Shown: positions 6,547-14,025 of the stretch, piece by piece
Layout: each line of letters opens with the position of its first letter
How positions within the stretch are numbered: position 1 is the stretch's first letter
From: UBA9547 sp044349205
GTDB taxonomy: Bacteria; Bacteroidota; Bacteroidia; Cytophagales; UBA9547
Length of the DNA stretch: 19,718 bases
Direction of reading: 5' to 3'
NCBI GenBank assembly: GCA_044349205.1
Contig: JBIKRJ010000021.1
Coordinates: 1 to 19,718, forward strand
The notes under the pieces: model-generated
What the model was told of the DNA's origin: nothing
The model's input: only the letters and a program-made list of their open reading frames with translations
Database searches by the model: none
Translations under genes and position numbers: made by a program

Positions 6547-8109
6547 TTATTCGGCATCTACACCCAAATAGGTGCGCAGTTTTTCTTCCTCAAACAATTC
6601 GGCAGCTCTTGGCTCCTTTTTAAGCAATGAAACAAAAATGCCTACTACAAATGCGGCTGACATCGACACAAGTGCAGGGTTTTTCAATGGGAAAATGGCT
6701 TTATCATTACCCAACAAATCGACCCAAACCGTAGGGCTAAACACAATCAATACCAAGGATACGAAAGTACCCGTACCAATGCTCATGTAAGCGCCTTGGG
6801 TGGTAAATCGCTTCCACAATATGGAGAGCAAAAGTGCTGGGAAATTGGCACTAGCCGCAATAGAAAAAGCCAAGCCGACCATGAACGCCACATTCTGACC
6901 CTTGAAAATAAATCCAAGTATTACGGAAAGAATGCCAAGTACAATGGTAGCCAACTTGGCTACTCGCACCTCGCCCATTTCGTCGGAAACACCTTTTTTC
7001 ATCACATTTACATACAAATCGTGCGAAAGCGTGGACGCTCCTGAAAGCGTGAGACCAGCTACCACAGCCAAAATAGTCGCAAAGGCAACTGCCGCTATAA
7101 AGCCCAAAAAGGCAGTGCCCCCCGTGGCTTCGGCCAGTAGCAAGGCCGCCATATTCCCCCCTTTGTCTCCGATGTTGCCCAACTTTCCCGTAATCACCTC
7201 TTGCCCTACTATCACCATCGCGCCAAAGCCAATGATGAAGGTGAGAATGTAGAAATACCCTATTAATCCTGTGGCCACAAATACCGACTTGCGGGCTTCT
7301 TTGGCATTGGGTACGGTATAAAATCGCATCAAAATATGAGGCAAACCGGCGGTACCCAGCATCAAGGCCAAGCCCAAAGAAAGGGCATCCCAAGGGTTGG
7401 AAATGTAGCCACCCGGCGACAGCACCTGTTCGCCATAGCGTACAGAGGCGGCGTCAAAAAGGTGCAATGGGTTGAAGCTAAAGTGAGCCAAGGTTAGTAT
7501 CACAATAATCGTGGCGCCGCCAAGGAGCAAAACAGCCTTGATAATTTGCACCCAAGTAGTGGCCAACATGCCTCCAAAAAGTACATAGCTTGTCATGACG
7601 ATGCCTACAATCACAATCGAAAATTCATAAGGAAGGTTGAAAAGTGTTTTGATTAGTCCGCCCGCCCCTACCATTTGGGCAATGAGGTAAAAAAGGATGG
7701 TCATTAAAGAACCAGTGGCCGCCGCAATGCGGACCGGCTTTTGGCGAAAACGGTATGCTACCACATCGGCAAACGTGTATTTGCCCAGATTGCGCAAGGG
7801 TTCGGCAATCAAAAACATGATGATGGGCCAGCCAACCAAAAACCCAATCGAATAGATTAAACCGTCGTAGCCTTTTGTGGCCACCATACCGGCAATGCCG
7901 AGAAAGGAAGCTGCGCTCATGTAATCGCCAGCCAAGGCCAAGCCATTTTGAAAACCTGAAATATTTCGTCCAGCGGCGTAAAACTCGGAGGTCGTATTGG
8001 TACGTTTGGCAGCCCAGTACGTGATGTACAAGGTGATGAGCACAAAACAGAAAAAGATGCTAATAGCCAGCGGATTGGTTTGACCCAGCGTGGTTTGAAA
8101 CTGTTCCAT
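6547..8109 (-). CDS. actP: Sodium:solute symporter, cation/acetate symporter (ActP-like)
   Basis: This 520-residue polytopic inner-membrane protein of the SSS family has about 13 hydrophobic segments, starting at roughly residue 13. ActP-type members couple uptake of acetate, glycolate or other short monocarboxylates to cation influx. Recognisable family segments include EFYAAGRNISGFQNGLALAG near residues 42-61, the LGTAGLPHILMRFYTVPNAK region, and VAFATILAVVAGLTLSGAS, which holds conserved small residues of the SSS signature. The DUF485 gene lies 17 nt upstream, the standard partner order (yjcH-actP) in acetate-permease operons, which supports the substrate guess. The charged C-terminal tail is cytosolic. 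Acetate is inferred from similarity and context; pyruvate, propionate or lactate remain possible. Confidence 0.85.
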   Translation of the reverse strand: MEQFQTTLGQTNPLAISIFFCFVLITLYITYWAAKRTNTTSEFYAAGRNISGFQNGLALAGDYMSAASFLGIAGMVATKGYDGLIYSIGFLVGWPIIMFLIAEPLRNLGKYTFADVVAYRFRQKPVRIAAATGSLMTILFYLIAQMVGAGGLIKTLFNLPYEFSIVIVGIVMTSYVLFGGMLATTWVQIIKAVLLLGGATIIVILTLAHFSFNPLHLFDAASVRYGEQVLSPGGYISNPWDALSLGLALMLGTAGLPHILMRFYTVPNAKEARKSVFVATGLIGYFYILTFIIGFGAMVIVGQEVITGKLGNIGDKGGNMAALLLAEATGGTAFLGFIAAVAFATILAVVAGLTLSGASTLSHDLYVNVMKKGVSDEMGEVRVAKLATIVLGILSVILGFIFKGQNVAFMVGLAFSIAASANFPALLLSILWKRFTTQGAYMSIGTGTFVSLVLIVFSPTVWVDLLGNDKAIFPLKNPALVSMSAAFVVGIFVSLLKKEPRAAELFEEEKLRTYLGVDAE

Positions 8110-8126
8110 TTTTGAAATTTTGGGTG

Positions 8127-8432
8127 TTACAATTTATTCTTGAGTTCTTCCACAGTTTTGTCGTACGAACTATTCGCCCAACGCACATACACGCCAGTCA
8201 TGAACCAAGCAAAGAAGATAATGCCCAAGCCCCAAACAATGCCCAAAGTAAGTTGCCCGCTCAACTTTTGGGCAAAAAAAGGCTTGTTGAAGGCAATGGT
8301 TATCAAGAAACTAAAATAAACCAGCAGCATAAGTAAAGACATGCTGAGTGAAAAAGTCCACCGTTTTTTTATCAATTGTTTGAATGCTTGAGATTCAATG
8401 ACTTGATGTGCTCTTTGGTCTGAATTATGCAT
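8127..8432 (-). CDS. DUF485 family membrane protein (YjcH-like)
   Basis: This 101-residue inner-membrane protein has two transmembrane helices at about residues 27-48 and 61-83. The amphipathic, charged N-terminus contains the AFKQLIKKRW pattern typical of DUF485, and the C-terminus is EELKNKL-like and charged. In many bacteria a DUF485 gene precedes an ActP-type symporter; it is thought to assist or accompany the transporter, although its biochemical role is unproven. Here the symporter ATG lies 17 nt after this stop, so they form one transcription unit. A promoter-like pair lies directly upstream (8458-8490). Confidence 0.88.
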   Translation of the reverse strand: MHNSDQRAHQVIESQAFKQLIKKRWTFSLSMSLLMLLVYFSFLITIAFNKPFFAQKLSGQLTLGIVWGLGIIFFAWFMTGVYVRWANSSYDKTVEELKNKL

Positions 8433-8457
8433 AAAAATTACTTAATGTTTAATAAGC

Positions 8458-8490
8458 CAAAGTAAAGATTAAATTTCAAAAAGTAACAAA
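8458..8490 (-). promoter_or_regulatory. Candidate promoter of the DUF485-symporter operon
   Basis: On the minus strand, TTTG (8490-8487) is followed after 22 nt by TACTTTG (8464-8458). The -7 has one spacer base between TA and TTTG instead of two. Transcription would begin near 8451, about 19 nt before the DUF485 ATG. Confidence 0.35.
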
Positions 8491-8514
8491 TAAAAGGGGA
8501 GCTATAAGGCTCCC
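8487..8514 (-). terminator. Intrinsic terminator of the siroheme reductase gene
   Basis: Reading the minus strand, GGGAGC (8514-8509) pairs exactly with GCTCCC (8502-8497) around a 6-nt loop. It is followed by CTTTTATTT, a short U-rich tract. It lies 7 nt past the reductase stop and before the start of the DUF485 gene, as expected for an end-of-transcript signal separating the two co-oriented units. Confidence 0.65.
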
Positions 8515-8520
8515 ACTTTC

Positions 8521-10626
8521 TTAATTTTCCTGTACCAATTCGGTTCGGCTATCTTTGATAGTTTCCAACAACACAAAAAACTTCTCGGCATCGGCCAAAT
8601 ATTGTTTGGCAAATGCTTCGCTTGGTTCGTTTTTATTGATACGCAACACATGCGCCTTGAAATCGGCGATGCCTTCAGCCAATCCAGTTTGTACAAAATG
8701 GGTATCAAAATCGTTGATGATGCCGTGTTGGGTGTTGCAGTTTACATCCTTACTTGTGAGCAAGGCTTTGGCACCGCTTACAAATACGGCATAACTCCAG
8801 TATATCGAATCGGCCCAAGCACCTTCCTCAAAAGTTTCCTTGGCGTTCTGGAGTTTCTCTTTGGTATCGTTCAGAAGCGTGGCCACCAAATCGAGCATCA
8901 CACCCGCACATTCGCCTACGCCCACGGCAGTTTCATATTGGTCGGTGTTGCCCCAATCTACAAAATAGTCTGGGGTAATGTTGTCGGTAGCCGCCAAAGG
9001 CTTTAACATATTGTAGAAATAAGGATTGCCTTGGCGATAGAAATAATCATTGAAATATTCCCCTTCAAGACCGTTTGTTTGGTAGTCGTTGAGCAAGGCA
9101 CGCAAGGCATCGGGCACACGTTTCGATGGAATTTTCACGACTTTATCAGACATCAGACCCAATCCATCACCCTTCACGCCACCACCCAACAACAATTGCA
9201 TGGCAGGAAGCACTTTTCCACCCGCTTTCATGCTCATGCCATGAAAGCCAATGTTGGCCAAACTGTGTTGACCACATGCGTTCATACAACCGCTGATTTT
9301 AATTTTAATATGGTTGTTGAAAATAAGGTCGGGATATTCTTCTCTGATAACTTTTTCCAATTCTTCGGCGAGTCCGTAGCTACTGGCAATACCCAAATTA
9401 CAGGTTTCGGTGCCAGGGCAGGCGGCAATATCGGCGGTGCTTTCGGCACCCGGTTCAGCCAAGCCTAGTTTGTCCAATTCCTGAAAAAAATGTCCTAAAT
9501 AATCCTCCCGTACAAACTTGATAAGGTATCCTTGATTGACCGTGATACGCAGTTCGTCGGCCGAATACCCTTCTGCGACAATCGCAGCCAACTTACGTGC
9601 CGTATCGGTATCCATGTTGCCCAAAGGCAGTTTCACATTGATGCTGAAAAAGCCTGCTTGTTTTTGAGGTTGCACATTGGTTTTCAGCCAATTTTGATAT
9701 TTTTTATCGTCGGCAATAAAGAAAGTAGGCACTGCTTTTTCGATAGGAACGGCTGTTTCAGGCGCATTGGTGGTATCTACCACGTATTTATTGTTTTTCA
9801 GTGCAAGCCTTTCTTCTTCTACCAAGTTAAGAAACGCCTCAAAACCCAAATCGTTTATTAGGTATTTCAGACGGGCTTTGTGCCTGCGAGTGCGTTCGCC
9901 AAAACGATCAAATACCCGTATAACGGCTTCCGAAAAAGGGATAAAATCATCTACATGTACAAAATCGGCGTACACATGAGCGTGAAAAGGTTGCGCCCCC
10001 AATCCACCACCTACCATCACTTTAAAACCTCTTTGGCCGTCTTTAATTTTGGGAATAAAGCCAAGATCGTGAATAAACGTAAAGGCATTGTCACTTTCGT
10101 CGGAAGAAAACGCCACTTTGAATTTGCGGCCCATTTCCTGACAAATGGGGTTGCGCAAGAAGTATTCAAAAAGAGCATGGGCATAGGGAGTGATATCAAA
10201 CAATTCGTTCGGGTTTATGCCCGCATCGGCCGAACCGGTAACGTTGCGTACAGTGTTGCCACAAGCCTCGCGAAGGGTGATATTTTTTTCTTCCAATTTA
10301 GCCCAGAGCTGGGGGGTGTCTTTCAGTTTTACGTGGTGAATCTGAATGTCTTGACGTGTGGTGGCATGCAATATACCGCTAGCATATTCGTCGCACACAT
10401 CGGCGATGCGAATCAATTGTTCCGAATTTAACCTGCCATAGGGCAACTTGATACGTATCATTTGAACGCCCAACTGCCTTTGTCCGTACACACCCCGTGC
10501 CAAACGATAGGCACGAAATTTTTCATCCGACACCTTGCCTGAAACGAATTCTTCTATTTTGTCGTTCAGTGCCAAAATGTCTTTTTTCACTATATTGTCT
10601 AAATCTTGCTTGATGACCACACTCAT
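8521..10626 (-). CDS. Sulfite/nitrite reductase hemoprotein with C-terminal HEPN-like domain
   Basis: This 701-residue cytosolic redox enzyme has the duplicated ferredoxin-like plus siroheme/[4Fe-4S] architecture of NirA/CysI proteins. TRQDIQIHHV (90-99) is the siroheme-contacting segment. The cluster ligands are visible as Cx5C (C403, C409 in ACPGTETC) and Cx3C (C447, C451 in GCMNAC). The expected role is six-electron reduction of sulfite to sulfide (assimilation) or nitrite to ammonia; sequence alone does not decide. After about residue 570 an extra roughly 125-residue helical segment resembles a HEPN-type domain; plain family members end near 550-600. It has its own promoter (10673-10701) and terminator (8487-8514), so it looks monocistronic. 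It is divergent from the osmC-like gene. No cys or nir genes flank it. Confidence 0.85.
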   Translation of the reverse strand: MSVVIKQDLDNIVKKDILALNDKIEEFVSGKVSDEKFRAYRLARGVYGQRQLGVQMIRIKLPYGRLNSEQLIRIADVCDEYASGILHATTRQDIQIHHVKLKDTPQLWAKLEEKNITLREACGNTVRNVTGSADAGINPNELFDITPYAHALFEYFLRNPICQEMGRKFKVAFSSDESDNAFTFIHDLGFIPKIKDGQRGFKVMVGGGLGAQPFHAHVYADFVHVDDFIPFSEAVIRVFDRFGERTRRHKARLKYLINDLGFEAFLNLVEEERLALKNNKYVVDTTNAPETAVPIEKAVPTFFIADDKKYQNWLKTNVQPQKQAGFFSINVKLPLGNMDTDTARKLAAIVAEGYSADELRITVNQGYLIKFVREDYLGHFFQELDKLGLAEPGAESTADIAACPGTETCNLGIASSYGLAEELEKVIREEYPDLIFNNHIKIKISGCMNACGQHSLANIGFHGMSMKAGGKVLPAMQLLLGGGVKGDGLGLMSDKVVKIPSKRVPDALRALLNDYQTNGLEGEYFNDYFYRQGNPYFYNMLKPLAATDNITPDYFVDWGNTDQYETAVGVGECAGVMLDLVATLLNDTKEKLQNAKETFEEGAWADSIYWSYAVFVSGAKALLTSKDVNCNTQHGIINDFDTHFVQTGLAEGIADFKAHVLRINKNEPSEAFAKQYLADAEKFFVLLETIKDSRTELVQEN

Positions 10627-10672
10627 TGATTTCTGTATTATGGTTTATATTTTTGAGCCAAGAACAATTTTA

Positions 10673-10701
10673 CAAAATTACCACAGAAATCTCAAAGTCA
10701 A
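10673..10701 (-). promoter_or_regulatory. Promoter of the siroheme reductase gene
   Basis: On the minus strand TTG (10701-10699) is followed after 18 nt by TAATTTTG (10680-10673), an exact TAnnTTTG match with normal spacing. The start site would be near 10666, leaving a leader of about 40 nt before the ATG at 10626. Confidence 0.45.
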
Positions 10702-10793
10702 TACATTATTTGGAGCTTTGGAATAAACAAACAGAGAAATCAAAATATTATACTGCCAAATATATTTTTTACAAAACTATTTAATGCAAAACA

Positions 10794-11210
10794 ATGAAAA
10801 TAGAGATAAAAAGGATAAACAATGCCACGCATTTAGAGGCCACCAACGAGGCTGGAAATAAACTTTACATGGACGGTTCGCCCGCCATTGGAGGACAAGA
10901 TTTGGCTTTTCGTCCCATGCAGGTATTGCTTACTTCGTTGGGCGGTTGCAGCACGATGGACGTCATTAGCATCCTAAACAAACAAAAGCAAGACCTACGG
11001 CATATCGAAATTTCATTGGACGGTGAAAGAGAACCAGGAGTTGAGCCATCGTTGTTTCGAGACATACACGTGCATTTTAGACTTTTTGGTAATGTGGATC
11101 CTGATAAAGCCAAACGCGCCATCGACCTATCTATGACTAAATATTGTTCTGTGGCTAAAACACTAGAGGCGAGTGCCAAAATTTCCTACGATTTTGAGGT
11201 CCTGCCCTAA
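10794..11210 (+). CDS. OsmC/Ohr family protein
   Basis: This 138-residue cytosolic protein of the OsmC superfamily contains thiol-dependent hydroperoxide-reductase cysteines. The first Cys is C52 in TSLGGCSTMDV (47-57) and the second is C118 in TKYCSVAKTL (115-124), in the correct relative order. The length and the MDGSP/FRPMQ region place it nearer the YhfA-like OsmC branch than classical Ohr, so peroxide detoxification is likely but not certain. It starts 167 nt from the divergent siroheme reductase, and the sirtuin gene begins 11 nt after its stop, so the two probably form a small operon. Confidence 0.88.
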   Translation: MKIEIKRINNATHLEATNEAGNKLYMDGSPAIGGQDLAFRPMQVLLTSLGGCSTMDVISILNKQKQDLRHIEISLDGEREPGVEPSLFRDIHVHFRLFGNVDPDKAKRAIDLSMTKYCSVAKTLEASAKISYDFEVLP

Positions 11211-11221
11211 CCATTTCGCCC

Positions 11222-11911
11222 ATGAAAAAAATAGTAGTCTTGAGCGGGGCGGGCATTAGTGCCGAAAGTGGCCTCAAGACCTTTCGCGACAGCGACGGAC
11301 TATGGGAAGGCTATGATATAATGGAAGTAGCCACTCCCGAGGGTTGGAGGAAAAATCCTGCATTGGTGTTGGAATTTTACAACCAGCGGCGCAAGCAAGC
11401 CCAACACGCCCAACCCAATGCCGCCCACATAGCACTTGCTGAATTGGAAAAGCAGTATGACGTGACCATTGTGACACAAAATGTCGATTCTCTTCACGAA
11501 AAAGCAGGTTCTTCAAAAGTTTTACACCTACACGGACAACTATTTCAAAGTCGTAGCACGGCCGACGAAAACTTGATATACGACATAAATGGTTGGGAAT
11601 TGAAAATGGGAGACAAATGCGAAAAAGGCTCTCAACTACGACCCAATATTGTGTGGTTCGGCGAAGCAGTGCCCATGATAGAGGCTGCCACAAAAACTAC
11701 CAAAACTGCCGATATTTTTATCGTCGTAGGCACCTCGCTGTCGGTGTATCCGGCAGCAAGCCTAGTGGACTATGTACCTCCCAATGCTCCTATTTATTTG
11801 GTTGACCCCAATATGCCCACCATTACCCAAAGGTCAAATCTTACTTTGATTCATGAAAAAGCCACTACAGGTATGAAGAATGTTTTGGTAGCCTTGGAGA
11901 GTTTGAAATAG
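11222..11911 (+). CDS. cobB: NAD-dependent protein deacylase, Sir2 family (sirtuin class III-like)
   Basis: This 229-residue sirtuin removes acyl groups from lysine using NAD+. The Rossmann motif is SGAGISAESG (8-17), followed by TFRD (20-23), TQNVD (85-89), the catalytic His in HLHG (H104), IVWFGE (143-148) and VVGTS (168-172). Y53 and R56 in FYNQRR match the Tyr-x-x-Arg pair that in SIRT5/CobB recognises negatively charged acyl groups such as succinyl, suggesting desuccinylase/demalonylase activity. The usual structural zinc site (two CxxC pairs) is missing: between residues 105 and 143 only C133 remains. This looks like a lineage form and not damage, since all catalytic motifs are intact. 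It lies 11 nt after the osmC-like gene. Confidence 0.9.
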   Translation: MKKIVVLSGAGISAESGLKTFRDSDGLWEGYDIMEVATPEGWRKNPALVLEFYNQRRKQAQHAQPNAAHIALAELEKQYDVTIVTQNVDSLHEKAGSSKVLHLHGQLFQSRSTADENLIYDINGWELKMGDKCEKGSQLRPNIVWFGEAVPMIEAATKTTKTADIFIVVGTSLSVYPAASLVDYVPPNAPIYLVDPNMPTITQRSNLTLIHEKATTGMKNVLVALESLK

Positions 11912-11932
11912 CTCTTTTGATAATATTTTTTA

Positions 11933-11962
11933 TTGACAGGGGTTACTTGTATACATATTTTG
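11933..11962 (+). promoter_or_regulatory. Candidate promoter of the GH44 gene
   Basis: TTG (11933-11935) and TATTTTG (11956-11962) are 20 nt apart. The -7 lacks one spacer base relative to TAnnTTTG. A start near 11969 would give a leader of about 54 nt before the ATG at 12023. Confidence 0.3.
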
Positions 11963-12022
11963 AGAATAAATTGCATTATTTAAATCCTTTTGTGGCCACT
12001 TTGAAACGTCAACTAACTAATT

Positions 12023-13924
12023 ATGAAAAAAATTTCTCTCCTTTTCCGTGCAATGGGACTTGCCTTGGCTCTTCCATTGCTTTACATCCACAATCTTACT
12101 GCACAAACCATTCAAGTTTCATTCACCGTCGATCCGAAAGCAAAACTTAAAGATATCAGTCCAAATATTTTTGGGGTAAACAATGGGCTAGACAACAAAA
12201 CACATGTTTCCGAGAATGTTGCAAATAGGCGTCTAGGTGGTAATCGTGCCACTGGCTTCAACTGGGAAACCAATGCTTCTAATGCTGGAGAAGATTACCT
12301 AAACAGTAGCGACGACCTATTTCCAAACCGATTCGGCCTGACTGGTGCAGCTAAAAACGAAGCCGGAAAAATTTTATCCGTCTTCCACCAAACCTCGCTC
12401 GACATAAACCAATCAAGTACGCTTACCGTGCAAACGGCTGGTTATGTGGCCAATGATAAAAATGGTAGCGTAACCACCGCTGCTCCTTCAAGCCGATGGG
12501 CACAAGTTTTCCCTACCAAAGGCTCGGCCTTTTCACTTACCCCCAACCAAACCGATTCAAAAGTTTACATGGATGAAATGGTCAATTTTATGGTTCAAAA
12601 ATTCGGCCTTTCTTCTACCACAAAAGGAGTGAAAAATTGGTCTATGGACAATGAACCCGATCTTTGGAAAAACACTCACCCATTTCTGCACCCAAACAAG
12701 ACAACCTGTGCCGAACTGGTAAGCAGGACTATCGATTATTCGAAAGCGGTTAAGAGCATTGACCCCGATGGAATGGTTTTTGGTGGCGTTTTTAGCGGCT
12801 GGGGAGGTTTTATGGACTTGCAAGGCGCAACAGATTGGAATCAAGTAAAAGGAAATTACGGTTATTTCTGTGCCTACCTGCTCGATCAAATGAAAAAAGA
12901 ATCGGATAAAGCAGGCAAAAGGCTGATGGACGTAATTGACATTCACTACTATACCGAAGCACAAAGTCCCAATGGCACTACTCGCATGTGGTTTGCAGGA
13001 ACAGGGCGAGATGATGCGATTACCCGGATGCAGTGCACTCGTTCGCTTTGGGACAGTACCTACAAGGAAAAAAGCTGGATTACCCAATATGTAGTTCAAA
13101 ATGCGCCCTTTTTGTGCCTTTTTCCCAGAATACAAAAAATGATAGACACCTATAATCCGGGAACAAAAATTGCCGTCACTGAATATAATTTTGGCGGAAA
13201 TAACCATATTTCAGGAGGTATCGCTCATGCCGATTTTCTGGGATTATGTGCCAAATATGGTATTTATCAAGCCAATATTTGGAGCGGTTCGGATGGCGGT
13301 TCTATCGACACCTACAATTCGGCTGCATTCAAACTGTACCGAAACTACGACGGAGTCAACTCCGCTTTTGGGAATAAACTTGTGTCTTCTAAAACAAGCA
13401 ATGTAATTGCAGCACCCATCTATGCCTCCATCGACGAAAAAGACGGTTCGCTACACATTGTGCTCATAAACCGTGACTTCGACAATGCTGTAAATGCCAC
13501 CCTGCAAATTGGGACCAACAACTCTGAATTTTCAACAGGCAAAACATATAGTTTTAACAAAGATTCACCCAATATAGTGGCTGGCACCAATGTAACAGTA
13601 GCCAGCAATGGCAGCTTTAGCTACAATTTGCCTGCTCAGTCGGTTTCTCATTTGGTGTTTGCTTCCAATTCTGTTTTAACAAATGTGGAACAGGAAAATA
13701 AATACACCGCACAGGTTGAAGCATATCCTAATCCCTCAACCAATACCTTCCAATTGTCGAAACCTTGTAATTACACTTTATATACCCTTCAAGGAATTAC
13801 TTTGGAATCGGGAAATTGTGAAAGTGCGGGTTGTAACGTTGGTGAGAATCTCGACAAGGGAGTTTTCATACTAAAGACCGATGCCAATGGCTCGAGCAAA
13901 ACCATTCGGTTGGTAAAAAAATAG
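12023..13924 (+). CDS. Secreted glycoside hydrolase family 44 enzyme with T9SS sorting domain
   Basis: GH44 enzymes are retaining endo-beta-1,4-glucanases/xyloglucanases. The 633 residues start with a signal peptide (about 1-28; cleavage near TAQ). The catalytic barrel shows RRLGGNRATGFNWETN (69-84), the acid/base Glu in SMDNEPDLW (E211), DVIDIHYY (303-310) and the nucleophile in TEYNFG (E387). A small beta domain (about 465-548) ending NLPAQSVSHLVF follows, as is usual for GH44. The last 65 residues (about 568-633) are a type A T9SS sorting domain: AYPNPSTN start, then beta strands and a basic end (RLVKK). The enzyme should therefore be exported to the cell surface or medium. The PL8 gene follows on the same strand; no SusC/D pair is adjacent. 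Family is well supported; the exact glucan is not. Confidence 0.88.
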   Translation: MKKISLLFRAMGLALALPLLYIHNLTAQTIQVSFTVDPKAKLKDISPNIFGVNNGLDNKTHVSENVANRRLGGNRATGFNWETNASNAGEDYLNSSDDLFPNRFGLTGAAKNEAGKILSVFHQTSLDINQSSTLTVQTAGYVANDKNGSVTTAAPSSRWAQVFPTKGSAFSLTPNQTDSKVYMDEMVNFMVQKFGLSSTTKGVKNWSMDNEPDLWKNTHPFLHPNKTTCAELVSRTIDYSKAVKSIDPDGMVFGGVFSGWGGFMDLQGATDWNQVKGNYGYFCAYLLDQMKKESDKAGKRLMDVIDIHYYTEAQSPNGTTRMWFAGTGRDDAITRMQCTRSLWDSTYKEKSWITQYVVQNAPFLCLFPRIQKMIDTYNPGTKIAVTEYNFGGNNHISGGIAHADFLGLCAKYGIYQANIWSGSDGGSIDTYNSAAFKLYRNYDGVNSAFGNKLVSSKTSNVIAAPIYASIDEKDGSLHIVLINRDFDNAVNATLQIGTNNSEFSTGKTYSFNKDSPNIVAGTNVTVASNGSFSYNLPAQSVSHLVFASNSVLTNVEQENKYTAQVEAYPNPSTNTFQLSKPCNYTLYTLQGITLESGNCESAGCNVGENLDKGVFILKTDANGSSKTIRLVKK

Positions 13925-13945
13925 AGCAGCTTTATTACATGTGTC

Positions 13946-13962
13946 TGCTTGTGTGACAAGCA
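13946..13962. other. Hairpin between the GH44 and PL8 genes
   Basis: TGCTTGT (13946-13952) and ACAAGCA (13956-13962) form a 7-bp stem with a 3-nt loop, 22 nt after the GH44 stop. No clear U-tract follows, so it may be an mRNA 3' end stabiliser, a weak terminator, or chance. Confidence 0.3.
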
Positions 13963-14025
13963 ATCTTGATTGATCAAAGCTCGTTTATCGGGCAAAAACA
14001 GTTATCCATTTATCTAACTAAAAAA

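Noticed and set aside
12557..13207. 216-codon open frame antisense to the GH44 gene
   Set aside because: It lies wholly inside a gene with clear catalytic motifs, and its translation is cysteine- and histidine-rich without family resemblance, so it is a shadow.
13966..14025. TTG-initiated N-terminal extension of the PL8 lyase
   Set aside because: The extra 20 residues would bury the signal peptide, whereas the ATG at 14026 begins a standard one.
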